Source: Sphingobium sp. HWE2-09 (lineage in GTDB: Bacteria > Pseudomonadota > Alphaproteobacteria > Sphingomonadales > Sphingomonadaceae). Taken from it: a stretch of DNA of 64,000 nt. The position numbers were made by a program, and so were the translations under genes. Below, piece after piece: positions 1 through 8,738 of this stretch. The stretch lies in the NCBI RefSeq assembly GCF_035989265.1, contig NZ_JAYKZX010000003.1, forward strand, positions 62,001 through 126,000, read 5' to 3'. Below the pieces are notes generated by a model that was not told where the DNA came from, ran no database searches, and saw only the letters and a list, made by a program, of their open reading frames with translations. Position 1 is the first letter of the stretch. Every line of letters starts with the position of its first letter.

Positions 1-331
1 CCAGCATGAAGGGCTGGATCTGGTCTTCGGGCACGTTGCGCATGCCGAAGATTGCGGCATAGAGCAGTTCGACCGCAAAGGCGGTGCCCTGCGGCGCGAT
101 CGCCTTCACTTCGATCTTCAGCGCGATTTCCAGCACGTCGTCGCCGACGCGCTCTGCGCCGATGTTGAACTGCACGTCGATCTGCGGCTGGTCCTGCCAC
201 TGATAGACGGCCGGCGCGTTCGGATTTTCGAACGACAGATCCTTCACATATTGGCTGATCAGCGCGATTTGCGGCGCGGTGTCGGCGCCGTTGCTCAAAT
301 TCGTGGTGATATGATCGGTTTCGTCAGCCAT
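1..331 (-). CDS. secB: Protein-export chaperone SecB (C-terminus beyond the left edge)
   Basis: SecB is the cytosolic tetrameric chaperone that keeps preproteins unfolded and hands them to SecA. The first 110 residues are visible, starting MADETDHITTNLSNG. They contain SecB landmarks: ISQYVKDLSFENPNAP near residues 26-41, a DVQFNIGAER strand, and the EIALKIEVKAIAP and AFAVELLYAAIFG segments. The ATG lies at 329-331. The remainder (about 50 residues in the usual family length) lies outside the window. It is divergent from the Tim44-like gene, with 184 bp between the starts that must hold both promoters. Confidence 0.96.
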   Translation of the reverse strand, partial: MADETDHITTNLSNGADTAPQIALISQYVKDLSFENPNAPAVYQWQDQPQIDVQFNIGAERVGDDVLEIALKIEVKAIAPQGTAFAVELLYAAIFGMRNVPEDQIQPFML

Positions 332-515
332 GCTCTTCCCTAGACTTCCCGTTGGTCCGGCGGCGCCAAGACCCCCGGATAATGATGACCCGCGCGCTTA
401 GCAGGGGCGGCAGGGCAGGGCAATGCCGTGCCCCCACAAGCGCGCATTTGAAGTTGCGTGCAAACATGCCTATGTTGATCGGAACATTGTCCCACGCAAA
501 AGGGTATAGCCTTCC

Positions 516-1172
516 GTGTATGTGATCGTCATCCTCGCCATGATCGCCGGTTTTCTGGCGCTGCGGCTCTATTCGGTGCTCGGCAAGCGCACGGGCCACG
601 AACAGGAACCCGCGCTGCGTCCCGCCGACGAACGCGCCAAGGTGACGGTGCTGCAACCCGGCCCGATGGCGCAGAATAGCGGCGATTCGGTACGTCTGGC
701 CGAAGGGCTGATCGCGCCTGGCGCCGAAAATGGCGTGCGCGCCCTGATCGCTGCCGACCGCAGCTTCGACGTGCCGCAATTCGTGGATGGCGCGAAAAGC
801 GCCTACAAGATGGTGCTGGAAGCCTTCTGGCGCGGCGATCGCGAAGAACTGACCTGGTTGTGCGACGACGATGTCCGCGCTTCGTTCGAGGCGGCGATCG
901 ATGCGCGTGAGGCCGACGGCCATGTGCTCGACAATCGCCTGGTCCGCATCGAAAAGGCGCAGATCGTCGAAGCATCCGCCCATGGCGGCATCGCGGAAAT
1001 CGCGTTGCAGTTCGAAGCGGATATCGCCGCCGTCACCCGCGACAAGGACGGCAATGTCGTGGCCGGATCGATGACCGACGCGGTGGGCACGAAGGATATC
1101 TGGACCTTCACCCGCGACATTCGCAGCGCCGATCCCAACTGGAAGCTCAGCGAAACCGACGAAGCGGCATGA
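516..1172 (+). CDS. Tim44/TimA-family membrane-anchored protein
   Basis: A 218-residue protein with a single N-terminal membrane segment (residues 2-22, YVIVILAMIAGFLALRLYSVLG), a charged linker, and a Tim44-like C-terminal domain (about 75-215, with FVDGAKSAYKMVLEAFWRGDREEL and a final FTRDIRSADPNWKL strand). The family is the bacterial relative of mitochondrial Tim44 and is thought to bind membrane proteins or translocation partners at the inner membrane. The start is GTG. Placement between divergent secB and downstream mltA matches a conserved alphaproteobacterial order. The stop overlaps the mltA start as ATGA, so the two are translationally coupled. Confidence 0.9.
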   Translation: MYVIVILAMIAGFLALRLYSVLGKRTGHEQEPALRPADERAKVTVLQPGPMAQNSGDSVRLAEGLIAPGAENGVRALIAADRSFDVPQFVDGAKSAYKMVLEAFWRGDREELTWLCDDDVRASFEAAIDAREADGHVLDNRLVRIEKAQIVEASAHGGIAEIALQFEADIAAVTRDKDGNVVAGSMTDAVGTKDIWTFTRDIRSADPNWKLSETDEAA

Positions 1173-2428
1173 TCGCACGCCATTCGGGGGGCGCGTTGCT
1201 TGCAGCGTTGATGCTGTCTGCCTGCGCGGGCGGCATGATCCCGCCTTCGGCTGGCGGCCCCGCGCCATTACCGGCCAGTCCCCGGCCCTCGGGCGACAGT
1301 GCGACCCGTCCCGTCCCGGCCACGCCGCGCCCGGCCCTGCCGGTCGAAGTGCCGACCGATCCGGCGCTCGACAAGACCACCGCTGCGGGCGTCGGCGTCA
1401 CGCGCGGTCCCGATATCGCCAGCCTCATCCCGTCGGGCGAACGATCGCGCCTGGCGCTCCAGGCCTTCCGCATATCCTGCCCGACGCTGATGAAGCGGAC
1501 CGACGCCAGCGGCCTGACGCGCGGGTCCGATTGGAACAATGCCTGCGCCGCCGCGTCCAGTTGGCCCGAAACATCGGCTAGCGAATTTTTCGCCCGCTAT
1601 TTCGAAGCGGTGCAGGTGGGTGACGGCACGGCCTTCGTCACCGGCTATTATGAACCGGAAATTGCCGGATCGCGCACGCGCCAGCCCGGCTATGACGTGC
1701 CCATCTATCGCCGCCCGACCGACCTGATCGACGTCGATCTCGGCCAGTTCAGCGATAGTCTGAAAGGGCGCACGATCCGCGGCAAGGTGAACGGCACCAA
1801 GTTCGTCCCCTATGACGATCGCAGCCAGATCGTTTCGGGCGCGCTGACCGGGCGCGGGCTGGAACTGGCCTATGCCGCCGATCCGGTGGAGTTCTTCTTC
1901 CTCCAAGTGCAGGGCAGCGGTCGGCTGAACTTGCCCGACGGCGGCGTCATGCGCATCGGCTATGACGGGCAGAATGGCCGCGACTATACTGGCATCGGCA
2001 AGCTGATGAAGGATCGCGGGCTGATCCAGGCCGGGTCGATGCAGGACATCATGCAATATCTGCGCGCGCATCCGGCCGAAGGCGCGGCGATCATGAATGA
2101 AAATCGCAGCTTCGTCTTCTTCCGCGAACTGACCGGCGCGGGGCCGCTGGGCGCGCTGGGCGTACCGGTGACGCCCGAAGCGACGGTGGCCGCCGATCCC
2201 AAATTCATTCCGCTGGGCGCGCCGGTGCTGCTCTCGCTCGACCGGGCAGAACCGGGCGGCGTATGGATCGCCCAGGATACCGGCGGCGCGATCAAGGGCG
2301 CCAATCGCTTCGACAGTTTCTGGGGCGCGGGCGCACGGGCGCGAGGCATAGCGGGCGGCATGTCGGCGCGCGGCAGTGCCCTGGTGCTGCTGCCGATCGG
2401 CTCGGCGGCGCGCCTCGCCCGACCCTGA
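1169..2428 (+). CDS. mltA: Membrane-bound lytic murein transglycosylase A
   Basis: MltA cleaves the MurNAc-GlcNAc bond of peptidoglycan to give 1,6-anhydro ends at the inner face of the outer membrane. The 419-residue product begins with a lipoprotein signal whose lipobox is LSAC (Cys19), then a Pro-rich linker (residues 25-70). The MltA double-psi barrel follows (TGYYEPEIAGSR, VQGSGRLNLPDGG), then the C-terminal 3D domain containing IAQDTGGAIKGANRFD-SFWG, which carries the catalytic aspartate region. It starts inside the stop codon of the Tim44-like gene and is followed 8 bp later by the Smr gene, suggesting one operon. Confidence 0.95.
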   Translation: MIARHSGGALLAALMLSACAGGMIPPSAGGPAPLPASPRPSGDSATRPVPATPRPALPVEVPTDPALDKTTAAGVGVTRGPDIASLIPSGERSRLALQAFRISCPTLMKRTDASGLTRGSDWNNACAAASSWPETSASEFFARYFEAVQVGDGTAFVTGYYEPEIAGSRTRQPGYDVPIYRRPTDLIDVDLGQFSDSLKGRTIRGKVNGTKFVPYDDRSQIVSGALTGRGLELAYAADPVEFFFLQVQGSGRLNLPDGGVMRIGYDGQNGRDYTGIGKLMKDRGLIQAGSMQDIMQYLRAHPAEGAAIMNENRSFVFFRELTGAGPLGALGVPVTPEATVAADPKFIPLGAPVLLSLDRAEPGGVWIAQDTGGAIKGANRFDSFWGAGARARGIAGGMSARGSALVLLPIGSAARLARP

Positions 2429-2436
2429 TCCGCGCC

Positions 2437-2979
2437 ATGGTGCGGCGTCGCCTGTCCAGCGAGGAGCAAGCGCTCTGGTCCGCGCTGACCCGCACGGTCC
2501 GGCCGATCCGTCCCGTCGTGCGGGTCTTCGCGGTCGATCCCGCGCCTGCCGCTCCGCCCGGCGTCCCGCCTGTCAAAAGGTTAACGCCGCCACCATCGCG
2601 CATCATCGCTGCACCGCCCGCCCGGACCCCGGCGGCGGTGCTGGACAGCGGATGGGAGCGCCGTATCCGCGGCGGCACGATCAGCCCGGACGCCAGCATC
2701 GACCTGCACGGCCACAGCCTGTCGGCCGCTCATGTGCGCCTGAACCAGGCGATCGCCGCCGCTTTGGCGCGCGATGCCCGCGTGTTGCTGGTCGTGACCG
2801 GCAAACCCCCGAAAAACGCTGCTATGGGCGGCGCATCGCATCGCGGCGCGATCCGCGGCGAGATAGGTCATTGGCTCGAAACCAGCCCCTATGCCGATCG
2901 TATCGCCAGCGTCCGCGTCGCGCATCCGCGCCATGGCGGCGATGGGGCGATCTACCTGATATTGCGCCGCAAAAAATGA
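2437..2979 (+). CDS. Smr-domain (DNA endonuclease/MutS2 C-terminal-like) protein
   Basis: A 180-residue protein starting MVRRRLSSEEQALW. The Pro-rich N-terminal third is typical of alphaproteobacterial Smr proteins. The Smr domain occupies about 85-180, with the signature SIDLHGHSLSAAHVRL (family motif LDLHGxxxxxA) and a later VVTGKPPKN strand in place of the usual TGKG loop. Smr domains nick DNA or cleave RNA. The cellular role of these stand-alone proteins is not established. The ATG lies 8 bp after the mltA stop; longer upstream extensions would run into mltA. Confidence 0.88.
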   Translation: MVRRRLSSEEQALWSALTRTVRPIRPVVRVFAVDPAPAAPPGVPPVKRLTPPPSRIIAAPPARTPAAVLDSGWERRIRGGTISPDASIDLHGHSLSAAHVRLNQAIAAALARDARVLLVVTGKPPKNAAMGGASHRGAIRGEIGHWLETSPYADRIASVRVAHPRHGGDGAIYLILRRKK

Positions 2980-3076
2980 CCGTTTTTTGTCGGTCCTGAT
3001 GATCTTTTCTTAACCACTGTCCTTCATATCCGGCGGATCGTGGGTCCTGCGGGACCGGTATCGGGCTGGGAGACAC

Positions 3077-4762
3077 ATGCAGGGCGTGACGTTGAAAAGC
3101 CGCGCCACTGCCTTCGCCTGCGCCGCGGGGGCGCTGGTGTTCATCCTGTCGCTGGTGCTGGGCTATACCCCCAATCAGCAGGACGACCTGTTGCAGATCG
3201 GCCGATCGCTGATCATCGCCATATTATGCGGCACGATGAGTTGGGCGTCGGCGCGCAGCACGATCGCCACCACCGCCACCGCAATCGATGCCGCCACCGA
3301 ACGTCTGCTGTCCGCCGCCCATGGCGACCTGCAATCGCGGGTGCCGACCGACATCGGCCAGGAACTGCCCGACCTGTCGGTGGCGATGGAAAGCCTGTTC
3401 AGCCAGGTGCGCACCAATCTGGACCATGTCCAGACGCTCGCGCTGTTCGACCAGATCACCGGCCTTGCCAACCGCACCAGTTTTTGCCGCCAGGTCGAAC
3501 GGCTGCTTGCGGAGCGCGAGGACTATGGCCTCGCCACGCTGTTCTTCATCGATCTGGACGGGTTCAAGGCGGTCAACGACACGCTGGGCCATGCGGCGGG
3601 CGACCAGTTGCTGGCGCGGGTAGCGGGCCGCCTGCGCGAAGTCGTGATGGCGCAGGTGAGCGCAGGCGGCAGCGACGCCGTCATTGGCCGCCTGGCGGGC
3701 GACGAGTTCACCCTGTTCTTTCCCCATCTGTCCGATCCCCCAGCGGCGCAGCGGATCGCGCGCGCGATCCAATTCGCGCTGGGTGAGCGGTTTGACCTTG
3801 GCAGCCAACATGTGGATCTGGGCGCGTCGATCGGCATCGCCTGCTATCCCGATCATGGCGCGACGCTGGCCGATCTGCTGCGCGCGGCCGATGTCGCCAT
3901 GTACCATGCCAAGCATCAGGGCCGGGGCCGCGCGGAAATCTACACCGACGCGCTGGCGCTGGAAGCGCAGGACCGCGCCGAACTGGAGCGCGACCTGCTG
4001 CGCGGGTTGGAGCGGGAGGAGTTTCTGCTCGAATTTCAGCCGCAGATCGATGTGGCGAGCGGCCATGCGGTCACCGCCGAAGCGCTGGTGCGTTGGGCGC
4101 ATCCCGATCGGGCGCTGGTCATGCCCGGCGCCTTCGTGCCGGTGGCGGAGGAAAGCGGCGCGATCGTCGCGCTGGGCGACTGGGTGATGGGCCGCGTGTG
4201 CCAGACCGCCGCGCGCTGGGCCGCGACCGGCGTGCATCAACGCATCGCCATCAACATATCGACCCGCGAACTGGCGCAGCCCGATTTCTTCCTGCGCCTG
4301 CGCCACGCCATCGCCACCCATGGCGCGCCGCCCGCCATGCTGGAACTGGAGATCACCGAATCGCTGGCGATGGAGATGGACCCGCGCGTGCTGGATCAAC
4401 TCCATGCGCTGCGCCAGGATGGCGTGCGCGTCGCCATCGACGATTTCGGCACCGGCTATTCCAACCTGGCGCGATTGAAGGAATTGCCGGTCGATCGGGT
4501 CAAGATCGACCGCAGCCTGGTCCGCGACATCGCCACATCCGCCGAAGCGCGCACCATCTGCTCTGCCGTCGTCGGCCTGATCCAGGGGCTGGGCATGGAA
4601 GTGGTGGTCGAGGGGATCGAAAGCCAGGCGCAGATGGACGTGCTGCGCGTCATCGGCTGCACCCTATTCCAAGGCTACCACCTGGCGCGGCCCACGGGCG
4701 AGCAGGACTATCTGGCGCAATTCGCGCCACGGCTTCAGGCGCAGGTCCGCGACGCGGGCTAA
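3077..4762 (+). CDS. Membrane GGDEF-EAL cyclic-di-GMP protein
   Basis: A 561-residue protein with two N-terminal membrane segments (about 10-29 and 43-58) and a HAMP-like linker. A diguanylate cyclase domain follows (about 115-285) with the active loop LAGDEF instead of GGDEF, then a phosphodiesterase domain (about 300-555). The EAL domain keeps the expected catalytic motifs: EALVRW, EITESLAM, DDFGTGYS, KIDRSLV, EGIES and QGYHLARP, so c-di-GMP hydrolysis is likely. AGDEF loops are active in some known cyclases, so synthesis cannot be excluded. It has no neighbours of its own operon; a GC-rich inverted repeat follows the stop. Confidence 0.93.
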   Translation: MQGVTLKSRATAFACAAGALVFILSLVLGYTPNQQDDLLQIGRSLIIAILCGTMSWASARSTIATTATAIDAATERLLSAAHGDLQSRVPTDIGQELPDLSVAMESLFSQVRTNLDHVQTLALFDQITGLANRTSFCRQVERLLAEREDYGLATLFFIDLDGFKAVNDTLGHAAGDQLLARVAGRLREVVMAQVSAGGSDAVIGRLAGDEFTLFFPHLSDPPAAQRIARAIQFALGERFDLGSQHVDLGASIGIACYPDHGATLADLLRAADVAMYHAKHQGRGRAEIYTDALALEAQDRAELERDLLRGLEREEFLLEFQPQIDVASGHAVTAEALVRWAHPDRALVMPGAFVPVAEESGAIVALGDWVMGRVCQTAARWAATGVHQRIAINISTRELAQPDFFLRLRHAIATHGAPPAMLELEITESLAMEMDPRVLDQLHALRQDGVRVAIDDFGTGYSNLARLKELPVDRVKIDRSLVRDIATSAEARTICSAVVGLIQGLGMEVVVEGIESQAQMDVLRVIGCTLFQGYHLARPTGEQDYLAQFAPRLQAQVRDAG

Positions 4763-4797
4763 AAGCAATTTGCATCGACAATAACCAGTAACATGTG

Positions 4798-4863
4798 GTT
4801 CCCCGGCGAAGGCCGGGGTCCAGTCGAGAGCGCAGAACTGGACCCCGGCCTTCGCCGGGGAAC
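4798..4863. repeat. REP-like inverted repeat, family A copy 1
   Basis: Two perfectly complementary 26-nt arms (4798-4823 and 4838-4863) are separated by 14 nt. The arm core is CCCCGGCGAAGGCCGGGG. The arms are identical to those of the repeat at 12016-12081. It sits in the 205-bp gap between the convergent GGDEF-EAL gene and dapE, where it could also act as a bidirectional RNA hairpin. No transposase is present here. Confidence 0.93.
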
Positions 4864-4967
4864 GCTGTGATTGTTCCGATGGGCCATTGTTATGGCGGTT
4901 TGGTATCAGACGCGCACTCATTCACCGCGAAGGCGGCAACGCCCCCGCATAGGTCAGCAATGCCTGC

Positions 4968-6107
4968 TCAGCCCAGCGCCCGCTCCACCACCAGCGTGTA
5001 GATCTTCGTCAGGTCGTGCAGATCCTGGACCGCGACCGCCTCGTCCAGCTTGTGCATGGTCGCATTGTTCAGCCCGAACTCCACCACCGGGCAGAGGCGC
5101 GACAGGAAGCGCGCGTCGGATGTGCCGCCGGTCGTGGACAATTCCGTTTCCAGCCCGGTCACGTCGCGGATCGCGCCGCTGACCAGATCGCTGAACGCGC
5201 CCGGCGCGGTCAGGAAGGATTCGCCGCTGATCTTGGCTCCCACCGTGCCGCCTTCGACCGCCGCGATTGCCTTGATCCGCTCGATCAGCGATGCGCCGCT
5301 ATGCTGGTCGTTGAAGCGGATGGAGATGCGCGCGGTCGCCGCGCCGGGGATGACATTATGCGCGACATTGCCGACTTCCAGATCGGTAATCTCGATATTG
5401 CTGGGCTGGAACCAGTCGGTCCCTTCGTCCAGAACCTCCGCCTCGATCGCCGTCAGAATGCGCACCAGCTTGGGGATCGGATTGTCGGCCAGATGCGGAT
5501 AGGCGACATGGCCCTGGCTGCCCGCCACGCAAATCCACATATTCACCGACCCGCGCCGCCCGATCTTCACCACGTCGCCCAGCCGCACCGATGATGTCGG
5601 CTCGCCCACCAGGCACAGGTCGGGGCGCAGCTCATGCGTCGCCATCCGGTCTATCAACGCCAGCGTGCCGTACACCGCCGGGCCTTCTTCGTCGCCGGTG
5701 ATGATCAGGCTGATCGTGCCGGGCAGATCGTCGGGCAGCGCGTCCAGCGCCGCGACGAAGGCGGCGATCGACCCCTTCATGTCCACCGCGCCACGCCCGT
5801 AGAGCAGGTCGCCGCGAATGTCCGGCACGAACGGATTGCTGGTCCATCCCGCGCCCGGCGGCACCACGTCCAGATGACCTGCAAAGGCGAAATGCGGCCC
5901 GGCGCCGGTGGTGCGCCAGGCTAGCAGATTTTCCACCGGTCCGTCGGGTGCTTCGCCCAAGGTGAAGCGGTCCACGGTAAAGCCGCGCGGGACCAGCATC
6001 GCTTCCAGCACGGCGAACACTTCACCGGTCGCTGGCGTTACGGACGGGCAGGCCAGCAACCGCTGGGCCAGGGCCACGACATCATCATTGGTGCTGGTCA
6101 TGCTCAT
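4968..6107 (-). CDS. dapE: Succinyl-diaminopimelate desuccinylase
   Basis: DapE removes succinate from N-succinyl-LL-2,6-diaminopimelate in lysine and peptidoglycan precursor synthesis; it is a cytosolic dinuclear zinc M20 peptidase. The 379-residue length is typical. Metal-site motifs are visible: AFAGHLDVVPPG, LYGRGAVDMKGS, ITGDEEGPA with the catalytic Glu pair, and a C-terminal NNATMHKLDEAV histidine. The start could be the first ATG or the one two codons later. It is divergent from the cupin gene (55 bp between starts). Another lysine-pathway gene, lysA, lies at 23-24 kb. Confidence 0.96.
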   Translation of the reverse strand: MSMTSTNDDVVALAQRLLACPSVTPATGEVFAVLEAMLVPRGFTVDRFTLGEAPDGPVENLLAWRTTGAGPHFAFAGHLDVVPPGAGWTSNPFVPDIRGDLLYGRGAVDMKGSIAAFVAALDALPDDLPGTISLIITGDEEGPAVYGTLALIDRMATHELRPDLCLVGEPTSSVRLGDVVKIGRRGSVNMWICVAGSQGHVAYPHLADNPIPKLVRILTAIEAEVLDEGTDWFQPSNIEITDLEVGNVAHNVIPGAATARISIRFNDQHSGASLIERIKAIAAVEGGTVGAKISGESFLTAPGAFSDLVSGAIRDVTGLETELSTTGGTSDARFLSRLCPVVEFGLNNATMHKLDEAVAVQDLHDLTKIYTLVVERALG

Positions 6108-6162
6108 CGTCCCGCGTTAGCGAAAGCCATGTCCCTTGACCAGTGACAGGAGGAGGACGGCC

Positions 6163-6606
6163 ATGCCCCGGATCGACCTGGAAACCATCGCGCAGACCAA
6201 CCGCACCGGCTATCCGGCCGATCATGCGGCGATCGTCGCGGGGCGATGGGTGCGCCAACTCGGCCCTGTCCATGGCCTGTCCGATTTCGGCGTCAGCCAT
6301 GTCGTGCTGAAACCCGGTGCGGCCTCTTCCCACCGCCATTGGCATGAGGATGAGGATGAATTTGTCGTGATGGTCGCGGGGCAGGCGGTGCTGGTCGAGG
6401 ATGATGCCCGCACGCCGATGGGGCCGGGCGACATGGCGGCCTTCCCCAAGGGCGAACCGAACGGCCACCATCTCATCAACGAAAGCGCGACCGATTGCAT
6501 CTTCGTCGCCTTCGGCCGCCCGCCGACCGGGGATTGTCATTATGCCGATATCGACCTGCTCTGGTCGGACGGCGCCTATCGTCACAAGGATGGGAGCAGC
6601 TATTGA
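6163..6606 (+). CDS. Cupin-domain protein
   Basis: A 147-residue single-cupin protein. The metal-binding cupin motif 1 is seen as SSHRHWHEDEDEFVVMVAG (His-His-Glu pattern), and motif 2 as PMGPGDMAAFPKGEPNGHHL. The ATG at 6163 was chosen because AGGAGG lies just upstream at about 6149-6156; a longer TTG start at 6136 lacks a comparable site. The substrate cannot be inferred. The stop is 2 bp before the LD-carboxypeptidase start, so the two are probably co-transcribed. Confidence 0.85.
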   Translation: MPRIDLETIAQTNRTGYPADHAAIVAGRWVRQLGPVHGLSDFGVSHVVLKPGAASSHRHWHEDEDEFVVMVAGQAVLVEDDARTPMGPGDMAAFPKGEPNGHHLINESATDCIFVAFGRPPTGDCHYADIDLLWSDGAYRHKDGSSY

Positions 6607-6608
6607 TC

Positions 6609-7643
6609 ATGCGGATGGACCGGCGCGGCGTGATGGCAGGCGCCATGGCCGGGATGGGCGCGCTGCTGACAGGGATGCCCGCCATGGCCGCGCCGCTGGT
6701 GAAGCCGCCCAGGCTGCGCGCGGGCGACACGGTCGGGCTGATCGAACCGGCGGGCTTTACCGACGACGCGTTCGACCTGGACCTGGTCAAGGATACGATC
6801 GTCGCCATGGGACTGAAGCCCAAGGCTGCGCCGCATCTGGCCGGGCGCTACGGCTATCTGGCGGGGACGGACGCGGATCGCGCCGCCGACGTCAATGCGA
6901 TGTTCGCCGACCCGGAGGTTCGCGCGGTCTTCGCGGTGCGCGGCGGCTGGGGGTGCGCGCGCATCCTGCCCCGGCTCGACTTCGCGATGATCCGCAGAAA
7001 TCCCAAGCTGCTGGTCGGCTTTTCCGACATCACTGCGCTGCACCTGGCCTTCGCGGCGAAGGCGGGCTTCACGACTATCCACGGTCCCAATGCGGCGAGC
7101 AGTTGGGGCGCCTATAGCTGGGACGCGTTCCGCGCCGTCGCCTTCGATGCAGGCACGCCGACCTTGTCCAATCCGGTGGGGCATGAGGACCGGCTGGCGC
7201 AGCGCGCCGGGCGCATCCGCACCTTCCGCCCCGGCGTGGCGCGCGGACGGCTGCTGGGCGGCAACCTCACTGTGTTGGCGGCGCTGATGGGCACGGCCTA
7301 TCTGCCCGATTTCAGCGGCGCGATCCTGTTCATCGAGGATGTCAGCGAACCGCCCTATCGCATCGACCGGATGCTGACACAGCTGGCGCTAGGCGGCGTG
7401 CTGGGCAAGCTCAGCGGCGTAATCTTCGGCCAGTGCACCGACTGCGGCCCCAGCGGCGCGAGCTATGGCGGCTTCACCCTGTCGGAAGTGCTGCAACAGC
7501 ATCTGGAGCCGCTTGGCATTCCATCGTTCCAGGGCGGCCAGTTCGGCCATGTCGCCAACCAATATAGCCTGCCGCTGGGCGTGCAGGCGGAAATGGACGC
7601 GCGCGCAGGGACGATCAAGTTGCTCGAAAGCGCGGTCAGCTAG
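6609..7643 (+). CDS. Tat-exported S66-family LD-carboxypeptidase
   Basis: A 344-residue serine peptidase of family S66, which trims the terminal D-alanine from tetrapeptide muropeptides. The nucleophile region is VGFSDITALHLAF; later conserved blocks are GPNAAS, GGNLTVLAALMGT and GQFGHVANQYSLPLG. The N-terminus MRMDRRGVMAGAMAG followed by a hydrophobic stretch ending AMAA looks like a twin-arginine signal peptide, whereas E. coli LdcA is cytosolic. A periplasmic site of action is inferred. It follows the cupin gene in the same operon. Confidence 0.9.
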   Translation: MRMDRRGVMAGAMAGMGALLTGMPAMAAPLVKPPRLRAGDTVGLIEPAGFTDDAFDLDLVKDTIVAMGLKPKAAPHLAGRYGYLAGTDADRAADVNAMFADPEVRAVFAVRGGWGCARILPRLDFAMIRRNPKLLVGFSDITALHLAFAAKAGFTTIHGPNAASSWGAYSWDAFRAVAFDAGTPTLSNPVGHEDRLAQRAGRIRTFRPGVARGRLLGGNLTVLAALMGTAYLPDFSGAILFIEDVSEPPYRIDRMLTQLALGGVLGKLSGVIFGQCTDCGPSGASYGGFTLSEVLQQHLEPLGIPSFQGGQFGHVANQYSLPLGVQAEMDARAGTIKLLESAVS

Positions 7644-7650
7644 GGGGCGC

Positions 7651-7863
7651 TCAGCCCTTCTCCGCCGCCAGGGTGTGTGCCACCAGCGCGTTGGCATGAC
7701 CATGACCCATGCCATGCTCGGTCTTCAACATGGTCACCAACTCCATATGCTTGGCCGGCAGCGCCTGCCGCACCAATGCCTGCCACTCGGCGATCGGGCG
7801 ACCATAGGTCTTTTCGATCGAGGGAAAATAGGATGCTGGTCCCTTGACCGGTTCGTCCGCCAT
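7651..7863 (-). CDS. DUF4287-family small protein
   Basis: A 70-residue protein beginning MADEPVKGPASYFPSIEKTYG, then PIAEWQALV and a C-terminal GHGHANALVAHTLA block. This is the DUF4287 pattern of small cytosolic proteins of unknown function. The ATG at 7863 is preceded by GAAGG at a 7-nt spacing, which favours it over a GTG five codons upstream. It converges on the LD-carboxypeptidase gene with only 7 bp between the stops. Confidence 0.8.
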   Translation of the reverse strand: MADEPVKGPASYFPSIEKTYGRPIAEWQALVRQALPAKHMELVTMLKTEHGMGHGHANALVAHTLAAEKG

Positions 7864-7985
7864 CTCTGTGCCTTCCACCTTTGGATATAGGCCTCCATGA
7901 TCGGCCTTGGGTGTCGAAACCGCAAGGACAGGTTGCAGGAAAGGGGGCTATCCCCGTCCGCCTGGCCTGCCTATCCTGCCCCGCA

Positions 7986-8738
7986 ATGATGATCGAACCG
8001 CTCGTCCTGTTGCAGGCCTATTCCATCGGCGTCTTCCCCATGGCCGACGATCGCGACGCGGAGGAGGTCTATTGGGTCGAACCCAAGCAACGGGCGATTC
8101 TACCACTCGATGGCTTTCACCTGTCGCACTCGCTGTCCAAGATAGTGCGTCGCGACCGTTTCCGCGTCACCGCGAACCGTGCATTCGCGCAGATCTTGGC
8201 GCTTTGCGCGCAGGCCGCGCCGGACCGGCCATCGACCTGGATCAACCATCAGATCGAAGCCGCCTATCGCCACCTGCATGACGCCGGTTTTGCCCATTCG
8301 GTCGAGATCTGGGACGGGGACGAACTGGTGGGCGGCCTATATGGCGTCGCGATCGGTCGCGCGTTTTTCGGCGAATCCATGGTATCGCGCCGCACCGACG
8401 CGTCGAAGGTGGCGCTGGCCTGGCTGGTCGCGCGGCTGCGGTTCGGCGGCTTCACCCTGCTCGACTGCCAGTTCATGACCGATCATCTGCGCACGATGGG
8501 CGCAGTGGAAATCAGCCAGCGCGCCTATCTTCAGTTGCTGGGCGCGGCGACCGGGGGCGTGACGCTGGGGGCAGGGGCTGGGGCACTGGCGGCCGGTTCG
8601 GGCGTCGCGGCGGAACTGGCGTTCGCGCCGCTGGCCGGTGACGATGCCGCGACCGGCTCACCCTTGGCGCCCAGCTTGACCGTGCCCGGGCCGCTTTCAG
8701 GCCAGGCCATTGCGCAGCTTCTGACCCACACGTCATAG
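7986..8738 (+). CDS. aat: Leucyl/phenylalanyl-tRNA-protein transferase
   Basis: Aat transfers Leu or Phe from tRNA to N-terminal Arg/Lys of proteins, making N-degrons for ClpS/ClpAP. The family pattern is clear: LLQAYSIGVFPMAD, VYWVEPKQRAILPLDGFH, HDAGFAHSVEIWDGDELVGGLYGVAIGRAFFGESM and LLDCQFMTDHLRTMGA. Tandem ATGs at 7986 and 7989 are both possible. The body ends near residue 190. A roughly 60-residue Ala/Gly/Pro-rich tail follows, encoded opposite the 3' end of the DUF2155 gene (208-nt antisense overlap). Confidence 0.94.
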   Translation: MMIEPLVLLQAYSIGVFPMADDRDAEEVYWVEPKQRAILPLDGFHLSHSLSKIVRRDRFRVTANRAFAQILALCAQAAPDRPSTWINHQIEAAYRHLHDAGFAHSVEIWDGDELVGGLYGVAIGRAFFGESMVSRRTDASKVALAWLVARLRFGGFTLLDCQFMTDHLRTMGAVEISQRAYLQLLGAATGGVTLGAGAGALAAGSGVAAELAFAPLAGDDAATGSPLAPSLTVPGPLSGQAIAQLLTHTS

